64,000 bases of DNA from JASJAR01 sp039198225 (GCA_039198225.1 JBCCTQ010000016.1:19608-83607), one strand, 5' to 3'; counted from the stretch's first letter, positions 18,453 to 27,571 are shown. Notes: generated from the sequence alone by a model not told the origin. Numbers and translations: made by a program.

Positions 18453-18651
18453 CGTCGCGTTCCTTTTGCCCGGGCGGGGTTCGGCCGGTTGATACCAGCC
18501 GGTCCGGCGAGTTCAAGCGCACCGCTTGCAGGGGACGGGGGAACGTGCATGAATAAGGCGCCAAAGGTATAGGATTTCCAAGGGGAATTCGGCCATCCGA
18601 TTCGTGATTTTGGAACCTGGCCGGATCGCATAGGGACGATGAGCGGGGCTC

Positions 18652-19134
18652 ATGGGCGACATCAGAGAGTATGAACAGCGGATCACCGCTGCGCTGGACC
18701 GTATCGGAACGGCGCTCGAACGGGGCACAGGCGGCGACGGGGGAGAGCTGGCCGACGCCCTCGAAGCCGAGCGGACCGCCAATGCCCAACTCGAAGAGCG
18801 GGTCCGGGCAATCAAAGAAAAACAAGAGACGACCGTGACGGCCCTTGAGGGCTCGGTCGAAACCCTCGAAGCGGAGGTGGCCTCTTTGAAGGAGGCGCTG
18901 GCGGACCGCGACGCGGGGCTCCAGCGGATGCGGCGGGTCAACGGGGAGCTGCGCCAATCGAATTCCGCACTCCGGGAAGCCAATGCGTCGGGGCTGGCTG
19001 ATGCCCATCTCGTGAACACAGCGATGATGGCTGAGCTCGAAGCGCTTCGGGCCGAAGATACCACGCGGGCGGCGGAGATGGACGAGATCGCGGCACTTAT
19101 TGAGCCGATTTTGCAGGAGAATGCGGATGGCTGA
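18652..19134 (+). CDS. Coiled-coil protein preceding zapA
   Basis: A 160-residue, strongly acidic protein that is nearly all heptad repeats: residues about 35-90 (LADALEAERTANAQLEERV ... LEAEVASLKEALADRDAGL) and 100-155. No enzymatic motif is visible. Its last codons overlap the zapA start region, so the two are co-translated. The context suggests a partner in division-ring bundling, but this is inference only; I know of no named family. Confidence 0.75.
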   Translation: MGDIREYEQRITAALDRIGTALERGTGGDGGELADALEAERTANAQLEERVRAIKEKQETTVTALEGSVETLEAEVASLKEALADRDAGLQRMRRVNGELRQSNSALREANASGLADAHLVNTAMMAELEALRAEDTTRAAEMDEIAALIEPILQENADG

Positions 19135-19501
19135 GGTGAGAATCTCGATCGGCGGCCGGGGCTTTGATGTGGCCTGTCAGGACGGGGAAGAAGCGTTTTT
19201 GCGCTCGGCCGCGGCCCTTCTTGATGCCGAAGCAACGGCCCTCGTTGACCAGGTGGGCCGGCTGCCCGAAGCGCGGATGCTTTTGATGGCGGGGCTCATG
19301 CTCGCCGACAAGACCGCCGGGATGGAAGAAGAAATGCGGGGGAAGACCGCCGAGCTCGACCGCTTGAAAGCAGAGCCCCGGGCCGAGCCCGAGCGCATAG
19401 AGGTCGCCGTGGTCCCTAACGAAGTGACCGATACGCTGGCCGAGCTTGCGGCACGTGCAGAAGCTCTCGCAGCGGCTGCGGAAGAAAAGCCGGTCGGGTA
19501 G
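19127..19501 (+). CDS. zapA: Cell division protein ZapA
   Basis: ZapA bundles FtsZ filaments at the division ring. The 124-residue protein begins MAEVRISIGGRGFDVACQDG, the ZapA beta-hairpin, followed by EEAFLRSAAALLDAEATAL and LMAGLMLADKTAGMEEEM, then a C-terminal coiled coil. Of two close ATGs, 19127 is chosen because AGGAG lies eight bases upstream, whereas 19121 would be almost on top of it. It overlaps the upstream coiled-coil gene by eight bases. Confidence 0.88.
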   Translation: MAEVRISIGGRGFDVACQDGEEAFLRSAAALLDAEATALVDQVGRLPEARMLLMAGLMLADKTAGMEEEMRGKTAELDRLKAEPRAEPERIEVAVVPNEVTDTLAELAARAEALAAAAEEKPVG

Positions 19502-19511
19502 GGACCAAAGC

Positions 19512-19581
19512 GGCCCCGGATCTGTTCCGGGGCCTCGCGCATCTTAGCCTCCGGCCAGAGGTCCCGGGTCAAGCCCGGGAC
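19512..19581. repeat. Two tandem GC palindromes between convergent zapA and cvpA
   Basis: The first is a perfect 9-bp inverted repeat (GGCCCCGGA at 19512-19520 with TCCGGGGCC at 19526-19534, loop TCTGT). The second is a perfect 8-bp inverted repeat (GTCCCGGG, loop TCAAG, CCCGGGAC at 19561-19581). Neither has a T tract, but both lie between converging genes and could mark transcript ends. The second type is a common alphaproteobacterial intergenic palindrome. Confidence 0.75.
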
Positions 19582-19597
19582 GGGTTGGGCCTAGCAT

Positions 19598-20167
19598 TTA
19601 AGCGTCGCTCTGACCGGCTTCGCAATTGGCGATAAGCTCTTCATATCGGGCAACAATCCACTGTGGCGCCTGTTCGGGGATCGCGTCGTTTATGCCGTCT
19701 TGCGCTTCGGCAAAGATCTTGGCGGTGCGGCTTTCGTCGATCATCGGGATCGGATCGGCGATGACCAGCCGGTCATAGACCACGAGTGCCACCACAACCA
19801 AGAGAAGCCCCCGCGCGACGCCGAAGAGGAACCCGAGCCCTTGGTCGAGCCCGGAGACGGCCGAATTCTGAACAGCCGATGAAAAGAGCGGCGTGAAGAT
19901 CGACACAAGGATCAACGCTCCGGCAAAGACCAGTGCGAATGCGATGATGATCGCCAATTCGCAATTCCCTCCAAGGAACTCATTGATAATCGGGATTTCT
20001 TTGACCAATGGCTCGATGCTTGGCGCGAAAATGAACGCCACCACCGCGGCCAAAATCCAGCCCCCGATGGCCAGCGCTTCGCGCACGAAGCCTCTCGAAT
20101 AGGCCAATATCGCCGAGACGACCACGACGATCGCCACGATCCCATCGACCAGGGTGAAACCTTCCAT
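19598..20167 (-). CDS. cvpA: CvpA family membrane protein
   Basis: A 189-residue protein with four predicted membrane spans (about 8-26, 30-50, 70-95 and 110-132). GFTLVDGIVAIVVVVSAILAYSRGFVREAL and LGFLFGVARGLLLVVV match the CvpA (colicin V production) family, whose members support envelope homeostasis in other bacteria by an unknown mechanism. It follows radA on the same strand, a usual pairing in Rhodobacterales. Confidence 0.88.
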   Translation of the reverse strand: MEGFTLVDGIVAIVVVVSAILAYSRGFVREALAIGGWILAAVVAFIFAPSIEPLVKEIPIINEFLGGNCELAIIIAFALVFAGALILVSIFTPLFSSAVQNSAVSGLDQGLGFLFGVARGLLLVVVALVVYDRLVIADPIPMIDESRTAKIFAEAQDGINDAIPEQAPQWIVARYEELIANCEAGQSDA

Positions 20168-20184
20168 GCCTGCCTCCAGCCGGT

Positions 20185-21546
20185 TTATCCGGCGCCGAAT
20201 ACGTCTCCGACGAGTTGGGCAAGATCAGGGAGTTTTTGTGCCTGAACGCCGGTTTCGCCTGTTTTACTGCGCTCCGGCACCAGGGCCCGGGTGAAGCCGA
20301 GTTTTGCGGCTTCTTTCAATCGGGTCTCTGCCTGCCCCACCGGACGCAAAGCTCCCGATAGGCTGATTTCACCAAAAATAACAGTGGCTTTCGGCAGTGC
20401 GGCATCCTCCCTGGCAGAAAGTAGCGCGGCGGCCACAGCCAGATCGGCGCCCGGTTCTTGGATCCTCAAGCCCCCGGCGACGTTGAGATAGACGTCGAGC
20501 CCAGCAAAGGGGATCCCACAGCGCGCTTCGAGGACGGCAAGGATCATCGCCAAGCGGCTTCCGTCCCAACCCACGACCGAGCGGCGGGCCTGGCCCGCGG
20601 GGGCCGGGGCAACGAGGGCTTGGATCTCGGACAAAAGGGGGCGGCTCCCTTCGATCCCGGCAAAAACGACGCTTCCGGGGGCCGGACTGTCGCGCTCGCC
20701 GAGGAAAAGCGCCGACGGGTTGGCCACTTCGTCGAGGCCCTGGCCGGTCATCTCGAAGACGCCGATCTCATCGGCCGGGCCGAAACGGTTTTTGACCGCG
20801 CGCAGAATCCGGAATTGGTGCCCCCGCTCGCCTTCGAAATAGAGCACCGTGTCGACCATATGCTCGACCACCCGGGGGCCCGCAATCTGGCCCTCCTTTG
20901 TCACGTGACCGACGAGGATAACCGCGGAACCCTTTGATTTTGCGAATCTTACCAGTTCGTGGGCTGCGCCCCGCACCTGGGCCACCGATCCCGGGGCGCT
21001 CTCGATGGTATCGAGCCACATGGTCTGGATGGAATCGATGACAATGAGACCCGGCGCCTCCGCTTCGAGGGTCGTCAGAATATCGCGGAGGCCGGTGGCA
21101 GCGGCGAGCGCAACCGGAGCTTCGGCCAATCCGAGGCGCTCGGCGCGCATCCGCACCTGGGCCGTGGCCTCTTCCCCAGAGATATAGGCGGTTTTGAGCC
21201 CTGCCGCGCCGAACCGCGCCGCGGCCTGGAGGAGAAGCGTGGATTTACCGATCCCAGGATCGCCCCCCACCAAGATGGCCGAACCCGGCACAAGCCCGCC
21301 CCCCAAGACCCGGTCAAGTTCGGCAATGCCCGATGCGGTGCGGACAAGGTGCGTCTCCGGCCCCGAAAGCGGGCCGAGTGCGATTTTCGCACCCCGTTTG
21401 GCGCCGAGGGCGGCTTTGCCCGGACCTTGGGACAGCGGCGCGTTTTCGGTGATCGCATTCCAGGCCCCGCAGGCGTCGCAGCGCCCGGACCACTTGGAAT
21501 AGACCGCGCCGCATTCGGAGCAGGAAAAGGAGGCATCCTTGGCCAT
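20185..21546 (-). CDS. radA: DNA repair protein RadA
   Basis: RecA-like branch-migration protein in recombination. The 453-residue product has an N-terminal C4 zinc finger (CSECGAVYSKWSGRCDACG), a Walker A GGDPGIGKSTLLLQ around residue 100, the RadA-specific KNRFGPADEIGVFEM, and a C-terminal Lon-like domain. The start MAKDASFSCSECG at 21546 is the family N terminus. The stop is 18 bases before cvpA. Confidence 0.95.
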   Translation of the reverse strand: MAKDASFSCSECGAVYSKWSGRCDACGAWNAITENAPLSQGPGKAALGAKRGAKIALGPLSGPETHLVRTASGIAELDRVLGGGLVPGSAILVGGDPGIGKSTLLLQAAARFGAAGLKTAYISGEEATAQVRMRAERLGLAEAPVALAAATGLRDILTTLEAEAPGLIVIDSIQTMWLDTIESAPGSVAQVRGAAHELVRFAKSKGSAVILVGHVTKEGQIAGPRVVEHMVDTVLYFEGERGHQFRILRAVKNRFGPADEIGVFEMTGQGLDEVANPSALFLGERDSPAPGSVVFAGIEGSRPLLSEIQALVAPAPAGQARRSVVGWDGSRLAMILAVLEARCGIPFAGLDVYLNVAGGLRIQEPGADLAVAAALLSAREDAALPKATVIFGEISLSGALRPVGQAETRLKEAAKLGFTRALVPERSKTGETGVQAQKLPDLAQLVGDVFGAG

Positions 21547-21550
21547 GGCC

Positions 21551-22030
21551 TTAGATGCCCCCTCGTTCGGCCTCCCGCAAGCGGGCCTTTTCGGCCCAGG
21601 ACAGGGCAAGGGAAAGAAGGATGGCCCCGGTGAAAAGGTAAAGCCCCCAGGCGGTCTCTACCCGGCCGACGCCGACCCCCCGGGCGATGACGATGTAAAG
21701 GGCGATGAGGAATATATCGGCCATGTCAAGGCGTCCGGCCCAAGCGATGGCCGGAAGAAGCCGCGGCGACGTCAACCCGAGTTGAAGTGCGGTGAGGCCG
21801 AGGGTTTTTGCATATGGCGCGACGAGGGCAAGGAGGGCGACAAGCCCCGCAAGCCAGGGGTCTGTTTGGCTCAAGGAGACGATCCCCGACCAAACGCTGA
21901 TCTCGTCCAGCCCGAAGAGCGGCAAAAGACCGGCGCGGAGGAGGGGAGCTGTCCAAGCGACGGGGAAGATCATAAGAAGAGCCAGGTTCAGTCCGATGGC
22001 GAGGGTGTCAAAGGCGGTGCGTTGGGGCAA
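21551..22030 (-). CDS. Paraquat-inducible protein A-like membrane protein
   Basis: Four predicted spans with the PqiA-family pattern LNLALLMIFPVAWTAPLLRA, ISVWSGIVSLSQTD, APYAKTLGLTALQLGLTSPR and ALYIVIARGVGVGRVETAWGLYLF. PqiA proteins partner lipid-transport systems of the MCE type in enterobacteria; here no MCE-domain gene is adjacent. There is no ATG at the front: TTG 22030 gives the family-like start, while GTG 22126 would add 32 low-complexity residues from GC-rich palindromic DNA. Both starts lack a good ribosome binding site. It is five bases upstream of radA. Confidence 0.8.
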   Translation of the reverse strand: MPQRTAFDTLAIGLNLALLMIFPVAWTAPLLRAGLLPLFGLDEISVWSGIVSLSQTDPWLAGLVALLALVAPYAKTLGLTALQLGLTSPRLLPAIAWAGRLDMADIFLIALYIVIARGVGVGRVETAWGLYLFTGAILLSLALSWAEKARLREAERGGI

Positions 22031-22147
22031 GGGGCGGGGTCCGGTCCTGTGAACCCCGTTTAGATGCCGCCTCGTGGCCCCGCCTTCAATGGGGGCTTGC
22101 CCCGGCGGCAACGCTCGGGCCGCCACCGGGAGATGGGGACTTGCGCT

Positions 22148-23047
22148 TCAGGCGACGCCCAAATGCTCTGCAAACCAAGCCCGCTGCGCCGGTGCGGAGA
22201 CATCAAACGGGCCCTCCGTATAGGCTTCGAAATGAGCGCAATCGAGGACGAGGAGCTTTTTCGGCTCGTGGGCGTTCTCATAGGCGCGGAGGGCGAGATC
22301 GGCAGGCGTAAGGTGGTCGTCCCGGGCGACGACCAGCATGAGCGGGGTTGGCGCGATCCGCGATATCCAAGTGCCAGGCTCGTATTCGGTAAAAAGCTCC
22401 ATCGACCGCAAGGTGATCTCGTTCACCCAAGCACCCCGATTGGCCTCCGAGAGCCCGTGAAAAAAGACGCGGCTGTCATCGGTCGGGAGCGCACAATCGT
22501 CTTCCGGTCCGTCGCCCACAACCGGGAGGCTGAGGGGGGCGTCTCCCCGAAGCCGCCCGGCCCGGTCGGCCCCGAAGGCCGCGCGGAGCCCGGCCCAATG
22601 GTCGGACCGGACCAGCCGTTGGGCATTTTCGAGCCCGTAGACCAGGGGCACCTGGCTGATGACGCATTTCACGCGCCGGTCCTTTGCCGCCACCACGAGG
22701 ACATGGCCGCCCGAATAGCTCGACCCCCAGATGCCGATCCGGTCTTCATCGACGCTGTCGAGGCTTTGGACCCAAGTGATCGCATCGCGGTAATCGGAGA
22801 TCTGTTGGTCGGGGTCGATCTCGCCGCGCGGTTCACCGCCGCTTTGGCCAAGATTGCGGTTGTCATAGACCAAAACGTTCATCCCCGCCGCCTGGAACGT
22901 CTCGGCAAAGCCCGCGAGGTGCATTTCCTTTGTGGCGGAAAAGCCGTGGGCCATGATGACACACGGGGCCGGGGTGGTGGCGGCTTCGTAGAGCCATCCG
23001 GCCAATTCCGTGCCGTCTTCGGCCTTGAATGTCACGTCGCGTTTCAT
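22148..23047 (-). CDS. Alpha/beta hydrolase (acetyl-xylan-esterase/dienelactone-hydrolase type)
   Basis: A 299-residue cytosolic hydrolase. It has the oxyanion-hole segment CVIMAHGFSATKEMHL, VYDNRNLGQSGGEP, the nucleophile elbow GIWGSSYSGGH (Ser in GxSxxG), and an Asp/His pair toward the end (VARDDHLTP, LDCAHFEAYTEGPFD). The ATG at 23047 is preceded by GGGAGGA. The divergent AraC-type regulator 113 bases away is its likely controller. The substrate cannot be inferred; related proteins act on esters of small acids. Confidence 0.82.
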   Translation of the reverse strand: MKRDVTFKAEDGTELAGWLYEAATTPAPCVIMAHGFSATKEMHLAGFAETFQAAGMNVLVYDNRNLGQSGGEPRGEIDPDQQISDYRDAITWVQSLDSVDEDRIGIWGSSYSGGHVLVVAAKDRRVKCVISQVPLVYGLENAQRLVRSDHWAGLRAAFGADRAGRLRGDAPLSLPVVGDGPEDDCALPTDDSRVFFHGLSEANRGAWVNEITLRSMELFTEYEPGTWISRIAPTPLMLVVARDDHLTPADLALRAYENAHEPKKLLVLDCAHFEAYTEGPFDVSAPAQRAWFAEHLGVA

Positions 23048-23160
23048 GGGGTCCTCCCTTCGTTTGGAGGAGAGTTTGGCCGATGCGGGCGGGGGATGCT
23101 TGACGCTGGCAGCCCTAATACTTGATCCTCCCTTCAATGTGGGGTGGGGGAATTTGAGCA

Positions 23161-24105
23161 TTGCACCATTGGTCAACCGCGTCTTTTGCGCCCGCCGCCC
23201 GGTTCGAGGCCTGGGCCGATGCGCTCAACACCTCGCATCTGAGTTGGGCTTTGGACGCGCCGGAGGTAGGCTCCAAAAAGGCTTATGTCGCCCAAGTCGC
23301 GACCCGAGAGGACGGTGACTTCTCCTTGGTCCATTGCGCGTGCGACCCCTGCGCGGGCACTCGGGATGCGCGGGAGATCGGCCAGTATGACGACGGATAC
23401 TACGGGATCCTTGCCCTCAGATCGGGCCATGAAGAAGTCTCCCAGCCCGGCTTTTCGGCGCGGCTCGGGCCAGGGGATATGCTCGTTTGGGACGCCTCGC
23501 GCCCATGTCGGTTCCGCGCGCCCACCCCGATCCGCAAAACCACGCTCTTTGTGAGCCGGGCCCGGTTGCGCGCGCTTTCCGGCTCGGACGCGTTGACGCC
23601 TGGAGTGATCGACACATCCGGTGGATGGGGTGCGCTTCTAAGGGACCGGGTGCTCGCGCTACGCTCCGTGGCCGCAGGCCTCGATGGGCCAGCTTTTTCG
23701 CGCCTGGCAGCGTCATTGATCGGCGAAGTGGCCGAACTTGCGCGACCGGTTCGTGAGGCAGGTTTGCCGCCCCGGGCGGCCCTCCTGGCGCGGATCGACA
23801 AGGTCATGGAGGCGCGGCTCGCCGATCCCGACTTGGGCCCGTCCGACTTGGCTGCGCGGGTTGGGATCTCACAAAGCTATCTCTTCCATCTCTTCCGCGA
23901 TGCGCCCGACACCGTCGCCGCCCGCATACTCCGCAAACGCCTCGACGGGGCGGCGGCGGCATTGGAAGATCCGCGGTTCAGCGGCCATTCGATCACCGAG
24001 ATCGCCTTTGCCCACGGGTTTTCGAGTGCGGCCCATTTCAGCCGGAGGTTCAAGGCGCGGTTCGGCGTCAGCCCGCGGGACTTCCGGCAAAAACACAAAG
24101 ACTAA
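23161..24105 (+). CDS. AraC-family transcriptional regulator
   Basis: A 314-residue protein with an AraC-binding-like N-terminal domain (YGILALRSGHEEVSQPGFSARLGPGDMLVWDA) and a C-terminal double helix-turn-helix at about residues 215-312 (VGISQSYLFHLFRDAPDT, ITEIAFAHGFSSAAHFSRRF, ending FGVSPRDFRQ). The start is TTG 23161; a GGGGGAA lies about ten bases upstream. Being divergent from the hydrolase at 23047, it probably controls that gene and itself from the shared 113-base gap. Confidence 0.88.
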   Translation: MHHWSTASFAPAARFEAWADALNTSHLSWALDAPEVGSKKAYVAQVATREDGDFSLVHCACDPCAGTRDAREIGQYDDGYYGILALRSGHEEVSQPGFSARLGPGDMLVWDASRPCRFRAPTPIRKTTLFVSRARLRALSGSDALTPGVIDTSGGWGALLRDRVLALRSVAAGLDGPAFSRLAASLIGEVAELARPVREAGLPPRAALLARIDKVMEARLADPDLGPSDLAARVGISQSYLFHLFRDAPDTVAARILRKRLDGAAAALEDPRFSGHSITEIAFAHGFSSAAHFSRRFKARFGVSPRDFRQKHKD

Positions 24106-24149
24106 CGCTCTAAACCCGCATCTGGGTTTCGATCGCGCCGATGGCGGAC

Positions 24150-24896
24150 TCAGCGCACCGCTTCGATGGGCCCTTCGGCCGATCCCGACACGAATTGGCG
24201 CACATATGGATCGTCCGTTTGGTCCATCTCTTCTACACTGCCGGTCCAGCGCACTTTGCCGCCATGGATCATTGCTACCTGGTCGGCGATGGCGCGCACG
24301 CTCGTCATGTCATGGGTGATGGTCATCGCGGTGGCCCCCATCTCGGTCACGATCTCGCGGATCAAATCGTTGATCACCCCGGCCATGATCGGGTCGAGCC
24401 CCGTCGTCGGCTCGTCGAAAAAGATGATCTCCGGTTCGGCGGCGATGGCGCGGGCCAAGCCCACCCGTTTCTGCATGCCCCCCGAGAGTTCCGAAGGGAA
24501 AAGATCGGCCACATCCGGCGTGAGCCCCACGCGGCGGAGCTTGTCGATCGCGATGTCCCGGGCCTCGGATTTCGGCCGCTTAAGCGAGCCCCGGAGGAGC
24601 CGGAACGCCACGTTTTGCCAAACCGTAAGGCTGTCGAAGAGGGCCGCCCCCTGAAAGAGCATACCGAACCGGGCAAGGAACGCGTCGCGGTCGGCCCGGG
24701 TGACGTCTTCACCGTCGAGCGTGATGGTCCCTTGGTCAGGTTTCATGAGGCCGAGGATGCATTTGAGCGTCACCGATTTCCCGGTGCCGGACCCTCCGAT
24801 GATCACGAGGCTCGTCCCCTTGGGCACGGTGAGGTCAACGCCCCGGAGGACTTCCTTCGGCCCAAAGGCCTTATGGACACCGGCGAGCGTGATCAT
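24150..24896 (-). CDS. mlaF: Phospholipid ABC transporter ATP-binding protein MlaF
   Basis: ATPase of the Mla system, which moves phospholipids between the outer and inner membrane. Walker A is GGSGTGKSV (about residues 35-43), the signature LSGGMQKRVGLARA and Walker B EIIFFDEPTTGLDPIMAG, with the H-loop THDM. The start MITLAGVHKAFG at 24896 overlaps the mlaE stop (ATGA). MlaD, the substrate-binding MCE component, is not in the window. Confidence 0.92.
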   Translation of the reverse strand: MITLAGVHKAFGPKEVLRGVDLTVPKGTSLVIIGGSGTGKSVTLKCILGLMKPDQGTITLDGEDVTRADRDAFLARFGMLFQGAALFDSLTVWQNVAFRLLRGSLKRPKSEARDIAIDKLRRVGLTPDVADLFPSELSGGMQKRVGLARAIAAEPEIIFFDEPTTGLDPIMAGVINDLIREIVTEMGATAMTITHDMTSVRAIADQVAMIHGGKVRWTGSVEEMDQTDDPYVRQFVSGSAEGPIEAVR

Positions 24897-25666
24897 GCGG
24901 CAAAAAAGAGTTCTGTGAGGAGGAAATTGGCGGCAAGTATCATCACGCTCGCCGCCACCACCGCCGATTTCGTGGCCCGCCCCACGCCCTGGGCACCGCG
25001 GCCGGAATTCATACCGAAATAGCAGCCCATAAGTGCAGCGAGAAACCCAAAGACCGCGCCTTTGGCAAGCGACGAGACGATGTCGAGCCATTCGAGGAAA
25101 TCGATCGTGTTGGTCATGTAAGTCGCCGCATTAAAGCCGAGGCGCCCGGTGCCCACGAACCAGCCCCCGAGGATGCCGATCGCGTCACCGATGGCCACGA
25201 GGATGGGCATGACGAGGGTCGCTGCAAGAACCCGGGGGAGGGTCAAATACTTCATCGGATCGGTCGAAAGGGTGACAAGGGCGTCGATCTGCTCGGTCAC
25301 CTTCATCGTCGCGATCTCAGCGGCAATCGAGGACGTGACCCGGGCCGCGATCATCAGCCCCACGAGGACCGGCCCCAATTCCCGCACCATGCCGATGGCC
25401 ACGATTTGCGGCACCACCGCTTCTGCCGAGAACCGCGCACCACCCGCAAAGATCTGCAATGCTAAGGCGCCACCGGTAAAGATCGTCGTCAACCCCACGA
25501 CCGGCAACGAGAAGTACCCGATATTGAGCACGGCCGAGAGAAATTCCCTCGGGTAGTACGGCGGCCGGATCAGATGGCTCACGGTCTCCAAGGCAAAGAG
25601 CGCTATGCTCCCGATGGCCGCGAGCATGCCTGCCACCGGGGCGCCCAAAGCGCCGAGCGCCCTCAC
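24893..25666 (-). CDS. mlaE: Phospholipid ABC transporter permease MlaE
   Basis: Integral membrane permease of the Mla lipid transporter. The 257-residue protein has about five spans and the family segments REFLSAVLNIGYFSLPVVGLT, LGPVLVGLMIAARVTSSIAAEIATMKVTEQIDAL and YLTLPRVLAATLVMPIL. GTG 25666 overlaps the alr stop (GTGA) and the stop overlaps mlaF, so alr, mlaE and mlaF look translationally coupled. Confidence 0.93.
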   Translation of the reverse strand: MRALGALGAPVAGMLAAIGSIALFALETVSHLIRPPYYPREFLSAVLNIGYFSLPVVGLTTIFTGGALALQIFAGGARFSAEAVVPQIVAIGMVRELGPVLVGLMIAARVTSSIAAEIATMKVTEQIDALVTLSTDPMKYLTLPRVLAATLVMPILVAIGDAIGILGGWFVGTGRLGFNAATYMTNTIDFLEWLDIVSSLAKGAVFGFLAALMGCYFGMNSGRGAQGVGRATKSAVVAASVMILAANFLLTELFFAA

Positions 25667-26700
25667 CGGATCACCCGTTCGTAGCGTGCCCCGAGGGAGG
25701 TCAGGATCTCATAGCCGATCGTGCCTGCGGCCTCGGCCAGGACGTCGACGCCCTGGTCGGGGCCAAGTAGCTCCATGTCGATGGGTTCAGCGTCAAGATC
25801 GGTGATGTCGACGGTGATAAGATCCATCGAGACCCGCCCGACGACGGGGCAAGGCACCCCTCCGGCAAAGACCTGGGCGCGCCCGCCCATGGCCCGGATC
25901 AGCCCGTCGGCATAGCCTGCGGCAATGGTCGCGATCCGGCTCGGGCGCGCTGCGGTCCAGCTGTTGCCGTAGCCCACGGTTTCGCCTTGGGTAAGATCGC
26001 GGATCTGGATCACCGGGACAGTGAGAGTCACAACCGGGGCGGCGGCCTCAAAAGGAACCCCCCCATAAAGCCCGATCCCAGGCCGGACGAGGTCGAAATG
26101 ATAGGCTTCGCCCAAAAGCGTTCCCCCGGTCGCGGCCAGAGAGAGCGGGGCGTCAACGCCCTCGACCAATTCCCGGAAGACGCCGAGCTGGGCGCCGTTC
26201 ATCGCATCCTTGGGATCATCGGCCGAGGCCAGATGGCTCATCACCAAGCGCGGCCCCAAAGGAAGGACCCGGTCGCGGATATGGCTCCAATCGGCCGGTT
26301 CAAGGCCGAGGCGGTTCATGCCCGTGTCGAGTTGAATCCCAAAGGCGCGGCCCGGCAGATGGTCGAGATGGCGGCCCACCTGTTCGGGTGAATTGAGAAG
26401 CGGGACCAGGTCCGCGCCGTCAATTAGCGCGGTATCGCCCGCCATGTGGCCCGAAAAAACAAAGATCTCCGGTCCCGGTCCCAAAGCCTCACGGACCTTT
26501 TGGCCTTCTTCCGCTATTGCCACGAAAAACCGCTTGGCCCCGGCCTCAGCCAGGGCCTCGGACACTGGCCCCGCACCCAGTCCATAACAATCGGCCTTCA
26601 CGACTGCCCCGGTCTCGACCGAACGAGCCGAAAGCCGATCCAGGGCGCGCCAATTGGCGACGATGGCGGGGCGGTCGATGGTCAGCCGGGCAGTTCCCAT
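25663..26700 (-). CDS. alr: Alanine racemase
   Basis: PLP enzyme supplying D-alanine for peptidoglycan. The PLP lysine is in VVKADCYGLGAG (Lys 35), the catalytic tyrosine in ETVGYGNSW, and the second-domain signature VGRVSMDLITVDITD is present. At 345 residues it is of standard length. First gene of alr-mlaE-mlaF; the pairing of a cell-wall enzyme with a lipid-transport system is common in this order. Confidence 0.94.
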   Translation of the reverse strand: MGTARLTIDRPAIVANWRALDRLSARSVETGAVVKADCYGLGAGPVSEALAEAGAKRFFVAIAEEGQKVREALGPGPEIFVFSGHMAGDTALIDGADLVPLLNSPEQVGRHLDHLPGRAFGIQLDTGMNRLGLEPADWSHIRDRVLPLGPRLVMSHLASADDPKDAMNGAQLGVFRELVEGVDAPLSLAATGGTLLGEAYHFDLVRPGIGLYGGVPFEAAAPVVTLTVPVIQIRDLTQGETVGYGNSWTAARPSRIATIAAGYADGLIRAMGGRAQVFAGGVPCPVVGRVSMDLITVDITDLDAEPIDMELLGPDQGVDVLAEAAGTIGYEILTSLGARYERVIR

Positions 26701-26783
26701 GGGCCGGTTCTGCCGAAGCCAGGGCGGAGGTCAAGGCGAAAGGCTCGAGTGCGGCGGGCCGATCCCCTTCGTGCCGCAACCCC

Positions 26784-26845
26784 GCCCTTCATCCTGGCCA
26801 AAATACTCCGGGGGAGCGCGCCCGGCGCGCGGGGGCAGCGCCCCC
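26784..26845 (-). repeat. Dispersed intergenic repeat, copy D, with GC hairpins (3' of rhomboid gene)
   Basis: On the minus strand a GGGGGC/GCCCCC hairpin, then a GCGCGCC/GGCGCGC hairpin, then CCCCCGGAGTATTTTGGCC and AGGATGAAGGG. This is the most complete copy in the window and starts only nine bases after the rhomboid stop codon. Confidence 0.8.
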
Positions 26846-26853
26846 GATCTGCC

Positions 26854-27510
26854 CTATCCGGTGGTGCCGCGTTTCGGTTCGACAAACACCGCCGCCGCCC
26901 ACCCGGCGACAAAACCTCCAAGATGGGTTTGCCAGGCCAAAAGCCCGTCCATCACCCACCAGAGGACAAGGTTTAAAAGCACCAGCACCGCCACCGCCCG
27001 CCCCACGGGCCAAAGCGACAGGGCAAAATCCGCACGTTCCAAGAAGTCCCAGGCCAGGATCGCGCCCGCGAGCCCGAAAAGCGCCCCTGAGGCTCCCACC
27101 ATGGGACGAAGATCCGGCGCCAAAAGCCCAAATGCCACGGCCCCGCCAAGAATGGCCGCCCCGTAGATCGCCAAAAACCGCCAGGCCCCGCCCCGCAGGA
27201 TCACCGCTCGGCCCAGGGAGTAGAGCGTGATCATATTGACCGTGTAGTGGAGGAGCGAGCCGTGGAGGAACCCATAGGTCAGAAACATCGCCGCCGGTTG
27301 GGCCGGATAATTGGCCTGCCAGCTTCCCAAGAGCCCAGGCCAGAACGCGCCGTATTCGAGGGCCAGTGACCGGAGTGCTGCCGGCCGGATCCCGATACCG
27401 CCACCCAGAAGAATTACCGCCTCCACAAGCCCCATCCCGAGGATGAGAACGATGATCACCCAGCCTCCGGGGCCAGGTCCGACCACGGCGTCGCTCGTTC
27501 GGGGAACCAT
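26854..27510 (-). CDS. Rhomboid family intramembrane serine protease
   Basis: A 218-residue protein with about six spans. The catalytic serine is in GASGALFGL (around residue 140) and the partner histidine in QTHLGGFVAGW near the C terminus; the L1/second-span region HGSLLHYTVNMITLYSLG matches the rhomboid H..xxHxxxNM pattern. Rhomboids cleave membrane proteins within the bilayer; the substrate here is unknown. It is divergent from the hisD-like gene, so a palindrome at 27572-27587 lies upstream of both. Confidence 0.9.
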   Translation of the reverse strand: MVPRTSDAVVGPGPGGWVIIVLILGMGLVEAVILLGGGIGIRPAALRSLALEYGAFWPGLLGSWQANYPAQPAAMFLTYGFLHGSLLHYTVNMITLYSLGRAVILRGGAWRFLAIYGAAILGGAVAFGLLAPDLRPMVGASGALFGLAGAILAWDFLERADFALSLWPVGRAVAVLVLLNLVLWWVMDGLLAWQTHLGGFVAGWAAAVFVEPKRGTTG

Positions 27511-27571
27511 GGCGCGACCCTGGTCGCCCGGGCTGGGAAAGGCAAGGGGACGGGGCGCGACGACGGCCCGC

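Noticed and set aside
19502..19597. 6S RNA, often found downstream of zapA
   Set aside because: The gap to cvpA is under 100 bases and is filled by two short palindromes; no room for a 6S fold.
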